Assembly: GCF_003544875.1 (NCBI RefSeq)
Contig: NZ_CP032094.1
Span: forward strand, 248,001 to 312,000
Source of the DNA: Vibrio alfacsensis
GTDB lineage: Bacteria; Pseudomonadota; Gammaproteobacteria; Enterobacterales; Vibrionaceae
Direction: 5' to 3'
Length of the DNA: 64,000 bases
Shown: positions 54,388 through 63,305 of the stretch, piece after piece
How the letters are laid out: the number at the start of each line of letters is the position of its first letter
Position numbering within the stretch: the first letter of the stretch is position 1
Made by a program: the position numbers and the translations under genes
Notes under the pieces: model-generated
Databases searched by the model: none
What the model was told of the DNA's origin: nothing
What the model saw: the letters and a program-made list of their open reading frames with translations, nothing else

Positions 54388-55185
54388 TTAGAACTGAGTG
54401 TGAACTTGGTTCACCCCCGTAACGACAGCGCGAACTATTTTTCCAGAGCTTTGATTTTCGATTTCAATTTGATCTCCTTTTTTCCCATCTTCTAATGCGA
54501 TGCCTTTGGTGCTTGCACGAAACCCGTTTTTGCTCGCGATAATAATGACTTCGTTACCTTTCACTATTATTGGGCGAGCATTAAGAATACTAGGATCTAC
54601 GATTTGACCGGCCTTTAGTCGACGTGACGTTTCTAAGCCAATCGCTTGATGCGCTCGTGTATAAAAATCGTCTTGTCGAGTGATAGTTCGGGTTTCCAGC
54701 TTGATATGTGAAGCTGAAATCGTCTCATTGCGATCAAGTGTCGTGGTTGCGACGAGCACGGGTAAGGTGAGCGTTGCTCTTATCGTGACATTAATTCGCC
54801 AAGGTGAGTCGAGACTTTCGCAACTCACTGCTCGTTTTAGGTTCCCGACTGGAATCAGTCTATTGTCTCGACTGCTTACCACTAAAGGTGTGTGACATAT
54901 CGGCAGATAATTGGCAGCACTTGGAGCCCAGATATCATATTCAAGATGGTGATTCTCCCATCCTCTTGCTTGCGCCGTTTTAGCGACTTCCTGTTCAAAA
55001 ATTTGAGCGACAAACGTTTTCAATTCATCGACAGTTAGTGTGCTTTTACTCGCGTTTGCAGAGTGGCTTATCACAAGGCATGCGATGCCAACCAAGGCCT
55101 TTATCGAGGAATATCGACGTTTCCTCTTATTTTCTTTTCTTTCCGGAGAGCGGAAGTGAGCTTTCCCTGCTTGATAGTAATTCAT
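54388..55185 (-). CDS. flgA: P-ring assembly chaperone FlgA (lateral)
   Basis: FlgA helps FlgI polymerise into the periplasmic P-ring. The 265-residue protein has an unusually long basic N-terminus (HFRSPERKENKRKRRYSS) before the signal helix ALVGIACLVISHSANAS. It then has the SAF-type region (LVATTTLDRNETISASHIKLE, RRLKAGQIVDPSILNARPIIVKGNEVIIIA) and C-terminal KGDQIEIENQSSGKIVRAVVTG. It is divergent from flgB with 76 bp between starts and no cheV/cheR genes between, which separates it from the polar flagellar arrangement. Confidence 0.92.
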   Translation of the reverse strand: MNYYQAGKAHFRSPERKENKRKRRYSSIKALVGIACLVISHSANASKSTLTVDELKTFVAQIFEQEVAKTAQARGWENHHLEYDIWAPSAANYLPICHTPLVVSSRDNRLIPVGNLKRAVSCESLDSPWRINVTIRATLTLPVLVATTTLDRNETISASHIKLETRTITRQDDFYTRAHQAIGLETSRRLKAGQIVDPSILNARPIIVKGNEVIIIASKNGFRASTKGIALEDGKKGDQIEIENQSSGKIVRAVVTGVNQVHTQF

Positions 55186-55207
55186 TGATTTATATTGCTA
55201 TTTTTTA

Positions 55208-55223
55208 TGGCATGCATCTTGTT
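55208..55223 (+). promoter_or_regulatory. Possible sigma-54 promoter of the flgB operon
   Basis: TGGCATGCATCTTGTT has GG at -24 and the right spacing, but GT replaces the usual GC at -12. Lateral flagellar operons in this clade are known to depend on sigma-54 and LafK. A start near 55233 would leave a 29-nt leader. Confidence 0.45.
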
Positions 55224-55261
55224 TGATCTTGGCGTATTCGAGCCGACTGTAAGGAAGATAC

Positions 55262-55624
55262 ATGGCGATCTCATTTGAAAACGCGTTAGGAGTACATCCT
55301 GAGGCCCTTAATTTTCGCGTTCAGCGTACCAAAGTCTTAGCGAGTAACCTAGCAAATGTTGACACGCCGGGGTACCTAGCAAAAGACCTTAGCTTTAGCA
55401 CTGTGATGAGTCAGATGTCATCCACTGGCGTAAGTAAATCGGTACCTAAGTTTCAAATTGAAACACTGTATTCGGTTCCTTATCAAAATAGCAAAGATGG
55501 CAATACGGTTGAGCTTGGTGTTGAACAAGCCAAATTCACACAGAACAACATGGACTTTCAGACCAGTCTGACATTTCTCAACATGAAATTCAGTGGATTG
55601 GCAAAAGTAATAGAGGGACGGTAA
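55262..55624 (+). CDS. flgB: Flagellar proximal rod protein FlgB (lateral)
   Basis: FlgB is a rod subunit between the MS-ring and the distal rod. The 120-residue product has the rod-family N-terminus (RVQRTKVLASNLANVDTPGYLAKDL) and a helical C-terminus (NNMDFQTSLTFLNMKFSGLAKVI). AAGGA lies 7 bases before ATG 55262. It is the first gene of a tightly packed operon running to flgL; flgC starts 2 bases after its stop. Confidence 0.95.
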   Translation: MAISFENALGVHPEALNFRVQRTKVLASNLANVDTPGYLAKDLSFSTVMSQMSSTGVSKSVPKFQIETLYSVPYQNSKDGNTVELGVEQAKFTQNNMDFQTSLTFLNMKFSGLAKVIEGR

Positions 55625-55626
55625 TC

Positions 55627-56061
55627 ATGTCTTTTACTGATATTTATTCAATCACTGGCTCGGCGATGACGGCACAAACTGTACGTTTAAACACGGTAGC
55701 CAGTAACCTTGCGAATGCGGATGCGGTTTCGGCTAATCCAGAAGATGCCTATCAAGCATTAAAACCCGTATTTGCAACGGTTTATCAAAAGAGCCAAATG
55801 TCCACGGAAAATGGCGTTTATCCAAACGCAGAAGTACGAATTGTGGATGTCGTACAAAATGCAGGTCAAGCAGAGAAGCGCTTTGAGCCAAATAACCCGT
55901 TGGCGAACGATGATGGCTATGTTTACTACCCAGATATTGATGTGGTGTCTGAAATGGCCGATATGATGTCGGCAACGCGAAGCTTTGAGACTAATGTCGA
56001 AGTGCTAGCTAATGTGAAAAGCATGCAACAAGGTCTACTGCGTTTAGGGCAGGGTAGCTAA
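55627..56061 (+). CDS. flgC: Flagellar proximal rod protein FlgC (lateral)
   Basis: This is a second proximal rod subunit, 144 residues. The N-terminal signature ITGSAMTAQTVRLNTVASNLANADAVSANPEDAY and the C-terminal helix MADMMSATRSFETNVEVLANVKSMQQGLLRL are typical of FlgC. Its stop overlaps the flgD start (TAATG). Confidence 0.95.
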   Translation: MSFTDIYSITGSAMTAQTVRLNTVASNLANADAVSANPEDAYQALKPVFATVYQKSQMSTENGVYPNAEVRIVDVVQNAGQAEKRFEPNNPLANDDGYVYYPDIDVVSEMADMMSATRSFETNVEVLANVKSMQQGLLRLGQGS

Positions 56062-56744
56062 TGAGCTTGGCACAATACACCGCTCTATCGGCTGATACCC
56101 CTGTATCAGCTGCGACAAAAGACACGGCAAATGTGGCTTCAAACCCTCTAGATTCTAACAGCGCGTCGTCACTGCAAAATGAATTTATCACCTTGATGGT
56201 GGCACAAATTCAAAACCAAGATCCATTAAACCCTCTTGATGGTACGGAATATGTCAGCCAATTGGCTCAGTTCTCACAAGTACAAAGTATGGAGAACATG
56301 TCTGGGTTGATGCAAAACAGTATGGTGCTACTTGATAACATGCAAGTACTGTCGACGGCAGGCTTAGTTGGACAAACGGTTTATGTTTCTTCTGATGAGT
56401 TTGAACTCGGCGAGGGCGTTCAAAGCGGCAAGATTGAACTCGAACACAACTCTAACCAAGTGACCCTCGTGGTGAAAGATGAGTTTGGTCAGTCTACAAA
56501 AGTGCCACTCGGTGCACACAGTGCTGGTGACGTCGAATTCTCGATTAACCCAGAAGAGCTTGGCTTGAAGCCTGGCAAATACACGGTATCAGTCGAAGTT
56601 CAAGAAGGGCAAGCTAGCCCGAATATTTTGTTAGCTGGCAAGGTCGAACAAGTTCGCATTCCAAGTTCAGGTGGTGCCGCGCTGGTTAAAGTTGAGGGCG
56701 TTGGCAGCATTCCTTTCTATCAAATTTCACAGTTTGGTGCCTAA
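56061..56744 (+). CDS. flgD: Hook-capping protein FlgD (lateral)
   Basis: FlgD caps the growing hook and is needed for FlgE assembly. The 227-residue product has the diagnostic N-terminal segment LQNEFITLMVAQIQNQDPLNPLDGTEYVSQLAQFSQVQSMENM, followed by the FLN/Tudor-like beta domains. The start overlaps the flgC stop (TAATG), implying coupled translation. Confidence 0.95.
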   Translation: MSLAQYTALSADTPVSAATKDTANVASNPLDSNSASSLQNEFITLMVAQIQNQDPLNPLDGTEYVSQLAQFSQVQSMENMSGLMQNSMVLLDNMQVLSTAGLVGQTVYVSSDEFELGEGVQSGKIELEHNSNQVTLVVKDEFGQSTKVPLGAHSAGDVEFSINPEELGLKPGKYTVSVEVQEGQASPNILLAGKVEQVRIPSSGGAALVKVEGVGSIPFYQISQFGA

Positions 56745-56769
56745 CCGAGCTAAAAATTAGAGGTTTTTC

Positions 56770-57969
56770 ATGAGTTTTAATATTGCACTAAGTGGCCTTG
56801 ATGCTACCAACCAAGAGCTAAACACTATTAGCCATAACATCGCTAACGCGTCGACGTACGGTTTTAAGGGCGGTCGAACGGAATTTGCTGCGGTATACAA
56901 CGGCATGCAACCAGGTGGCGTTGAAGTGGCATCGATTTCTCAGAACTTCGATAAGAACGGCTCTATCACAGGTACAGGCCGCTCGATGGACTTGGCAATT
57001 AATGGTTCTGGATTTTTTGTGACTCGTGATAGTGCAGGTCAAATGCTGTACACACGTTCGGGTGTTTTCGGTACAGATAAAAACAACTTTGTTACGTCGA
57101 ACAATGGCGCAAAACTGCAAGGTTACAGTGTCGATAGCAATAACAACCTACAGACAGGTTCTGTCGGTGATATTCAGATTTCAACGTCTTCGCTAAAAGC
57201 GCAAGCGACAGATAAATTGGACTTTGTGGCGAACTTTGATGCGAGTGCATCTGTGATCGATACAGCGGTCACGCCATTTGATCCTGACGATCCAAGTTCA
57301 TTCAGTTCTTCTTACACCACGAAAGTGCACGATTCGTTGGGCAACGCACACACGGTAACACAGTACTTCACGAAAACGGCTGATAACCAGTGGGAAGTGA
57401 ATATCAATGTAGATGGTGCGGCGACAACTCCGGCGACTAAGCAGACAGTGACTTTCAACCCTGACGGTACGCTAGCATCACCAACTGGCTCGTTTAATGT
57501 TGCATTCCCCGCTGCAGGTGCAGAGGCGATGAGCATTGACATTAGCCTTGCAGGCAGTACGCAATTTGGTGCGGCATTTGGTGTGAGCTCTAACAACCCG
57601 AATGGCTACACATCAGGTGAGCTTGCAGGCATCCGCGTAGAAGACAACGGTATGGTTTATGCGACTTACACTAATGGCCAATCTCAATTGCAAGGTCAGG
57701 TTGTGATCGCCGATTTTGCTAACGAGCAAGGGCTTGCGAATGCCGGTGGTACGTCTTGGACACAAAGTTTTAGCTCAGGCGCACCGATTCTTGGCGTTCC
57801 GGGTTCAGGCACACTTGGCAGCCTAACGCCGGGTGCACTTGAAGGCTCGAACGTCGACCTGACGAGTGAATTGGTTGCATTGATGACGGCTCAACGAAAT
57901 TACCAAGCGAATGCGAAAACCATTTCTACCAGCGATAAGCTGACCCAAGCTTTGTTCAACGCGGTGTAA
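56770..57969 (+). CDS. flgE: Flagellar hook protein FlgE (lateral)
   Basis: FlgE builds the hook. The 399-residue product begins MSFNIALSGLDATNQELNTISHNIANASTYGFKGGRTEF and ends in the conserved helix VDLTSELVALMTAQRNYQANAKTISTSDKLTQALFNAV. The middle domains are variable and rich in Ser, Thr and Asn, with low cysteine. Length fits hook proteins of this type. It lies 25 bases after flgD. Confidence 0.95.
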   Translation: MSFNIALSGLDATNQELNTISHNIANASTYGFKGGRTEFAAVYNGMQPGGVEVASISQNFDKNGSITGTGRSMDLAINGSGFFVTRDSAGQMLYTRSGVFGTDKNNFVTSNNGAKLQGYSVDSNNNLQTGSVGDIQISTSSLKAQATDKLDFVANFDASASVIDTAVTPFDPDDPSSFSSSYTTKVHDSLGNAHTVTQYFTKTADNQWEVNINVDGAATTPATKQTVTFNPDGTLASPTGSFNVAFPAAGAEAMSIDISLAGSTQFGAAFGVSSNNPNGYTSGELAGIRVEDNGMVYATYTNGQSQLQGQVVIADFANEQGLANAGGTSWTQSFSSGAPILGVPGSGTLGSLTPGALEGSNVDLTSELVALMTAQRNYQANAKTISTSDKLTQALFNAV

Positions 57970-57981
57970 TGGGAGTTCGGC

Positions 57982-58711
57982 ATGGATAGCTTGTTATTTA
58001 CAGCTACGTCGGGTGCAAGCCGTGTTCTTAAGGCTCAGCACGTACGTTCGAACAACTTGTCGAATGCGGATACTGCAGGTTTCCGTGCAGATATGGAGCG
58101 CGTTAGCAGTATCGAATTGCAAGGGGCGGGGTTTGATGGACGAACCATGGTCGTGACGAACTCCGCAGCAACGCGCTTTGACTCTGGTGACATTATGAAA
58201 ACTGGTCGTCCACTTGATGTCGCTATCATGGGCGATGGTTATTTTGTCGTGGAGACGCCTGCTGGTGGGGAAGCTTATACCCGAGCAGGTAACATCCAAG
58301 TGGATACATTCGGTGCGATGTCGATCAATGGTTTTCCTGTGTTAGGCGAAAATGGTCCTCTTGTTGCGCCTGATTTTCAAAAAATCGAAATCAGTGAACG
58401 TGGGCGTGTCTCTGTCATCCCTCCTGGTGGGGGCCGAAGTGGAAGTCGGAACGTTAAAGCTCGTTAAGCCGCCAATGGATCAATTACAGAAAGAGAGCGA
58501 CAGCTTGTTGCACAGTGCAGATGGCGCGCCTTTTCCAATCGATGAAACCGTACAAATTTCGCCAGAACATCTAGAGGGCAGCAACGTGTCCGCGATTGAT
58601 GAACTGTTAAGTGTGATGTCTCTAACTCGCAACTTTGAAATGCAAGTTCGCATGATGAAAACCGCAGAAACACTGGCTCAAGCTGGCAATAAATTGATGG
58701 CGGCGAAGTAA
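57982..58711 (+). pseudogene. flgF: Proximal rod protein FlgF (lateral), one frameshift
   Basis: FlgF is a rod subunit. From ATG 57982 the product follows FlgF well (MDSLLFTATSGASRVLKAQHVRSNNLSNADTAGFRAD) to the G5 run at 58429-58433. There the frame changes into a short run of nonsense ending at 58467. Removing one G restores RVSVIPPGGAEVEVGTLKLVKPPMDQLQKE and the normal FlgF C-terminus (SAIDELLSVMSLTRNFEMQVRMMKTAETLAQAGNKLM) to 58711, giving 242 residues. Unless this is a sequencing error, the operon could not build a lateral rod. Confidence 0.92.
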
Positions 58712-58750
58712 TTCTTTTTAAAGAGAGTTTCCGCCTAAAGGAGATAAGCA

Positions 58751-59536
58751 ATGCATTCAGCATTATGGGTAAGTAAAACAGGTATGGCAGCGCAGGACAC
58801 GAAGATGACTGCCATTTCCAATAACCTTGCAAACGTTAATACGATTGGCTTTAAGCGTGATCGAGTTGTTTTTGAAGATCTTTTTTACAGCATTCAGCGT
58901 CAGCCAGGTGCGCAAGTTGACCAAGTAAACGAGTTGCCAAGTGGTGTTCAACTTGGTTCTGGTGTGCGTGTAGTAGGAACGCAAAAAGTCTTTACTCAAG
59001 GCAACACTCAAAATACCACCCAAGAGTTGGATTTAGCCGTGATGGGACAAGGCTTCTTCCAAATTGAAAACTCTGACGGTCAGATCATGTACACACGTAA
59101 TGGTCAGTTCCACATTAACTCAGAGGGCTTAATGGTGAATAGCCAAGGTCTTCCATTGGAGCCACAAATCCAGCTCCCAGATAACGCGGTCTCATTTTCA
59201 GTTGGTGTGGATGGCACGGTCACAACAACCTCCGCTGACGACCCAACACCACAGCAACTGGGTCAAATCACGTTGGCGAAGTTTATCAACCCTGCGGGCT
59301 TAGAAGCCGTTGGCGGTAACTTATTCCGCGAGACGGAAGCAAGCGGCCCTGCGGATGAGTTGATCGCTGGTGAAGATGGCGCAGGCAGTATCAAGCAAGG
59401 TGCTTTGGAAGGTTCGAACGTACAAGTTGTTGAAGAGATGGTTGAAATGATCACCACTCAACGTGCGTATGAGATGAATGCCAAAGTGGTCTCAGCAGCG
59501 GATGACATGCTGAAATTTGTCTCGCAATCAATGTAA
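58751..59536 (+). CDS. flgG: Distal rod protein FlgG (lateral)
   Basis: FlgG forms the distal rod passing through the P and L rings. The 261-residue length is normal. The N-terminus SALWVSKTGMAAQDTKMTAISNNLANVNTIGFKRDR and C-terminus EGSNVQVVEEMVEMITTQRAYEMNAKVVSAADDMLKFVSQ are diagnostic. AAAGGAG precedes ATG 58751. Confidence 0.95.
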   Translation: MHSALWVSKTGMAAQDTKMTAISNNLANVNTIGFKRDRVVFEDLFYSIQRQPGAQVDQVNELPSGVQLGSGVRVVGTQKVFTQGNTQNTTQELDLAVMGQGFFQIENSDGQIMYTRNGQFHINSEGLMVNSQGLPLEPQIQLPDNAVSFSVGVDGTVTTTSADDPTPQQLGQITLAKFINPAGLEAVGGNLFRETEASGPADELIAGEDGAGSIKQGALEGSNVQVVEEMVEMITTQRAYEMNAKVVSAADDMLKFVSQSM

Positions 59537-59549
59537 TAAAGAAGTGGTG

Positions 59550-60239
59550 ATGATGAAGGAATACACAAACAAATGGCTAGCGAAGAATTGGGTCATTGCT
59601 GTGATTTTATTGGCAGGTTGTGCTGGGCGTCAGGAATTTATTCCGCCAGAACCAAACGCAGAAGAGTATGCGCCACCAGTGCTTGACTACACGCTACCGG
59701 ATACGAAATCAGGCAGCCTTTATCGTCACCAATACACCATGACTTTATTCCAAGACCGCCGTGCATATCGCGTTGGTGACGTGCTTACGGTGCAGCTTTC
59801 AGAAGAAACGTCTTCCAGTAAGAAAGCGGGCACTCAATTTGGTAAGAATTCGACCGTCGATTTTGCCGCTCCGACGATTGGTAATAAAACTTACAATGAA
59901 TTTGGCGTTGGTCTTGATGGAAGCCGTAACTTTGATGGCAGCGCATCCAGTTCACAAGGTAATAAGTTACAAGGTGCGATAACGGTCACCGTGCATGAAG
60001 TGTTGCCTAATGGTGTCCTCCGAATCAGCGGTGAAAAGTGGCTGCGTCTGAATCAAGGGGATGAGTTCATTCGCCTTACTGGGATTGTTCGTGTCGATGA
60101 CATCAGTCGCAGCAACCAAGTTTCTTCTCAGCGTATCGCAGACGCTCGAATTACTTATGCAGGCCGCGGGGCATTGGCAGATAGCAATGCGGCAGGTTGG
60201 TTAACGCAATTCTTTAATAGCCCATGGATACCATTCTAA
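59550..60239 (+). CDS. flgH: Flagellar L-ring lipoprotein FlgH (lateral)
   Basis: FlgH forms the outer-membrane L-ring. The start is taken at ATG 59550 (ATGATG, with AAGAAG upstream), just after flgG ends; an in-frame start inside flgG adds only a non-signal tail. The signal peptide ends in the lipobox LLAGC. The conserved core SLYRHQYTMTLFQDRRAYRVGDVLTVQLSEETSSSKKAGT and the C-terminal ARITYAGRGALADSNAAGWLTQFFNSPWIPF are typical. The product has 229 residues. Confidence 0.94.
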   Translation: MMKEYTNKWLAKNWVIAVILLAGCAGRQEFIPPEPNAEEYAPPVLDYTLPDTKSGSLYRHQYTMTLFQDRRAYRVGDVLTVQLSEETSSSKKAGTQFGKNSTVDFAAPTIGNKTYNEFGVGLDGSRNFDGSASSSQGNKLQGAITVTVHEVLPNGVLRISGEKWLRLNQGDEFIRLTGIVRVDDISRSNQVSSQRIADARITYAGRGALADSNAAGWLTQFFNSPWIPF

Positions 60240-61360
60240 TGAAGCCAGTAAATGCTTTTCTTTCTTTTTTCTTATTGGCATTAACGTTGGGATTGCCGAT
60301 GACCGCTCACGCCGAAGTGGAAATTCCTATTATGGACTTGGTTGATGTGCAGGGTATTCGTGAGAACCAACTTGTCGGCTACGGTTTAGTGGTTGGCTTA
60401 GCTGGGCAAGGTGACCGAAACCAAGTCAAATTTACCTCACAGTCTATAACGAATATGCTGCGCCAGTTTGGTGTGCAGATTGATGACAGTATGAATCCTA
60501 AGTTGCGTAATGTGGCTTCAGTGAGCGTCACCGCTTCGGTGGACCCAATGGCGGGGCCGGGGCAGGCGTTGGATGTTGTGGTCTCATCCATTGGTGATGC
60601 GAAGAGTCTACGTGGCGGTACGTTGCTACTGACGCCACTTCGAGGCATCGACGGTGAAGTGTATGCCATTGCCCAAGGAAGTGTTGTGGTTGGTGGCCTT
60701 TCAGCAGAGGGTAAAAGCGGCTCAAAAGTAGAAGTAAACACACCAACCGCGGGTCGTATCCCTAATGGTGCAATCCTCGAACGTGAAATTGAGACCGATT
60801 TTAATGAACGAGATGAAATTACTCTGAATTTACGCAAGCCAAGCTTTACGACTGCGAAGAACATCGTACGAGAAATCAACAGTACATTTGGGCCAAATGT
60901 CGCGGTCGCGATTAACAAAGCGCGTGTGGACATGCGTGCGCCTATGGATACGCAACAGCGCGTGATTATGATGTCGATGTTAGAAGAAATGAGTGTGGTT
61001 GAGGGCCGTAAGCCTGCGCGCATCGTCTTCAATTCGCGCACTGGTACCGTCGTTATTGGGAAAAATGTGAAAGTTGGTGAGGCGGCGGTCAGCCATGGCA
61101 ATTTGACAGTCCGTATCTCCGAATCAGAACAAGTGAGCCAGCCGAATGCATTCTCTGATGGTGAAACCAAAGTGGTCAATCAATCCAAAATTGATGTGAA
61201 CGAAGAGCAAGCTCAAATGGTGATTTGGCCTCCAGGGACTGAGCTCAACACTATCGTCAGTGCGGTAAACAGTTTAGGTGCAACGCCAACAGACTTGATG
61301 TCCATTCTACAAGCATTGAACGAAGCTGGCGCATTAAACGCTGAACTGGTTGTGATTTAA
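60239..61360 (+). CDS. flgI: Flagellar P-ring protein FlgI (lateral)
   Basis: FlgI forms the P-ring in the periplasm. The start at 60239 overlaps the flgH stop (TAATG); an in-frame ATG five codons earlier lacks a binding site. The 373-residue product has a signal peptide (to about residue 25, TAHAEVEI). It also has the conserved DLVDVQGIRENQLVGYGLVVGLAGQGDRNQVKFTSQSI and a C-terminal PTDLMSILQALNEAGALNAELVVI. Assembly needs the FlgA encoded divergently. Confidence 0.95.
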   Translation: MKPVNAFLSFFLLALTLGLPMTAHAEVEIPIMDLVDVQGIRENQLVGYGLVVGLAGQGDRNQVKFTSQSITNMLRQFGVQIDDSMNPKLRNVASVSVTASVDPMAGPGQALDVVVSSIGDAKSLRGGTLLLTPLRGIDGEVYAIAQGSVVVGGLSAEGKSGSKVEVNTPTAGRIPNGAILEREIETDFNERDEITLNLRKPSFTTAKNIVREINSTFGPNVAVAINKARVDMRAPMDTQQRVIMMSMLEEMSVVEGRKPARIVFNSRTGTVVIGKNVKVGEAAVSHGNLTVRISESEQVSQPNAFSDGETKVVNQSKIDVNEEQAQMVIWPPGTELNTIVSAVNSLGATPTDLMSILQALNEAGALNAELVVI

Positions 61361-61370
61361 GGATTGAGAG

Positions 61371-61919
61371 ATGAAGTTAGACAATAATGGTGACCAAACT
61401 CCACTCAACGCCATGCTTTATCATGACAATAATGCCCTCGCGAGCATCAAGCAGAGTCGTGATAAAGAGGGAGCGCTCGAGGTGGTCGCCGGCCAGTTTG
61501 AAGCCATGTTTCTGCAAATGGTACTGCGTCAAATGCGCAGTAGCAGTGATGTGTTAGCTCACAAAGACAGTCCATTTTCGAGCCAACAACAAGGTGTGTT
61601 TCGTGATATGTACGATGGGCAACTCGCGATTGAATTGGCAAAGAAACAAAACTCAGGTATTGCTGATATGTTGGTTCAGCAGTTGAGTCCATCGATGCGA
61701 GAAGTCGCGTTTGATTCTACTCGTAACATATCGCCGGCGAATGACCACGATGATTTAGACTTTGAACGCATATCACAAGTTGAAAGCGAAGCGGCAATCG
61801 CGCATTCCAATACGATTAATTCTGTTCAGCAAGCGGTCGCCTCTGTGCAACAGGTGCTTGGTGAAGCCGGTATGACAACCGCGTTTTCTCAGCCGCTGAA
61901 CAGAAAAATGGAGCTGTAA
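61371..61919 (+). CDS. flgJ: FlgJ rod-scaffold protein without hydrolase domain (lateral)
   Basis: The 182-residue protein holds only the N-terminal rod-binding half of FlgJ (VVAGQFEAMFLQMVLRQMRSSSDVLAHKDSPFSSQQQGVFRDMYDGQLAIELAKKQNSGIADMLVQQL). Enterobacterial and polar Vibrio FlgJ proteins carry in addition a C-terminal glucosaminidase domain of about 150 residues, absent here: the reading frame ends and flgK starts at once. A short Ser/Gln-rich tail replaces it. The SLT enzyme encoded at 52757-53533 may supply the missing activity. Confidence 0.93.
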   Translation: MKLDNNGDQTPLNAMLYHDNNALASIKQSRDKEGALEVVAGQFEAMFLQMVLRQMRSSSDVLAHKDSPFSSQQQGVFRDMYDGQLAIELAKKQNSGIADMLVQQLSPSMREVAFDSTRNISPANDHDDLDFERISQVESEAAIAHSNTINSVQQAVASVQQVLGEAGMTTAFSQPLNRKMEL

Positions 61920-63293
61920 ATGAATCTTGTTAATATCGCCCTATCAGGCTTAAACGCTAATCGTGTTGCTCTTAACGTTACCGCGCAAAACGTGGCAAAC
62001 GTCAACACGCCGGGATACAGTCGTCAGCAAGCGCTGATGGCGTCGGTTGGCGGTAGTGTATCTAACTCATTAAGTGCCGGAAATGGTGTCGAAGTGACGA
62101 GCATACGTCGAGTTACAGACCAATATTTGGTTAAGCAAACATGGTCAACGAACAGTGCTACATCTTATGCTTCGAGTTATACCGTGGCGATGAGCCAACT
62201 AGAAAATACGCTAGGTGCTGATGGCTTTAGTATTTCTGCGGGCTTAGATTCATTTCATGCCGCTCTTAACGACGCAACCGTTAAACCAGATTCTGTTCCA
62301 TTTCGTCAGCAAATCATCGCAGAGGCAGAGGCATTAGCTCGTCGCTTCAACACGCTTAATGAGTCATTACATAACCAACACAAAGACATGAGTGACCAGC
62401 GCACCGCGACGTTGGCGAGTGCGAACAGTCTGATGGCGAACATCGCTCAGGTGAACAAGCAGATCGTTGAAATGCAAGGCAGTGGCGGAAACCCAGCACA
62501 GCTGATGGACTCTCGTGATGCGTTGGTCGGAGAATTATCAAAAATTGTTGAAATTAAAACCACAGATCAGCCAGATGGAAGCCTGCAAGTGACACTTGCT
62601 TCCGGTCAGCCGCTGGTTATGGGGGCTGATTACGGAAAGCTGACGGCCACTCCAGATGTCAATGATCCTTACTTGGCAGAACTGAATGTCGAGTTTGCTA
62701 ATCAAGAATTTGCGGTTGAACAATCTGTTGGTGGTCAATTAGGTGCAATTAATGATTATCAAACGGACGTTTTGAAGAAAAACCAATTCGCATTGGATGA
62801 CATGGCAAAAGCACTTGCTGATGAATATAACGACGTATTATCTACAGGCAAGGATCTCAATGGTAACCCGGGCAAACCACTATTTAGTTATGATCCTGCG
62901 AACCCGGCGTCTAGCCTCACTATCACTGATATCGATGCTGAGGAGTTGGCATTTTCAAGTGATGGTACACCGGGTAATGCGGATGTACTTAATGATTTGA
63001 TCGCATTGAGCAACAAGCCCGTTGCCATTACAGGCTATGGTTCCTTAAGCCTTAATGATGCCTTTACCGCCATGGTCGGTGATGCCGCCGTTAAGTCTCG
63101 CCAAGCCGCTTCTGATTACGAAGCCAAAGCCGCCATGAACCACCAAGCTCATGCTGCTCGCGACAATGTGAGTTCAGTGAATAGTGATGAAGAGGCGGCG
63201 AACTTAATGACGTTTGCGAACGCTCACAATGCGAATATGAAAGTGATTAGTACGGCTAATCAACTGTTTGACTCCGTTTTACAATTGTTCTAA
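61920..63293 (+). CDS. flgK: Hook-filament junction protein FlgK (lateral)
   Basis: FlgK (HAP1) joins hook and filament. The 457-residue protein begins MNLVNIALSGLNANRVALNVTAQNVANVNTPGYSRQQ and ends DEEAANLMTFANAHNANMKVISTANQLFDSVLQLF, both diagnostic of the family. It is on the short side for FlgK, as in other lateral systems. The start codon directly follows the flgJ stop. FlgN is the expected chaperone. Confidence 0.95.
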   Translation: MNLVNIALSGLNANRVALNVTAQNVANVNTPGYSRQQALMASVGGSVSNSLSAGNGVEVTSIRRVTDQYLVKQTWSTNSATSYASSYTVAMSQLENTLGADGFSISAGLDSFHAALNDATVKPDSVPFRQQIIAEAEALARRFNTLNESLHNQHKDMSDQRTATLASANSLMANIAQVNKQIVEMQGSGGNPAQLMDSRDALVGELSKIVEIKTTDQPDGSLQVTLASGQPLVMGADYGKLTATPDVNDPYLAELNVEFANQEFAVEQSVGGQLGAINDYQTDVLKKNQFALDDMAKALADEYNDVLSTGKDLNGNPGKPLFSYDPANPASSLTITDIDAEELAFSSDGTPGNADVLNDLIALSNKPVAITGYGSLSLNDAFTAMVGDAAVKSRQAASDYEAKAAMNHQAHAARDNVSSVNSDEEAANLMTFANAHNANMKVISTANQLFDSVLQLF

Positions 63294-63305
63294 TAGGAAC
63301 TACAG

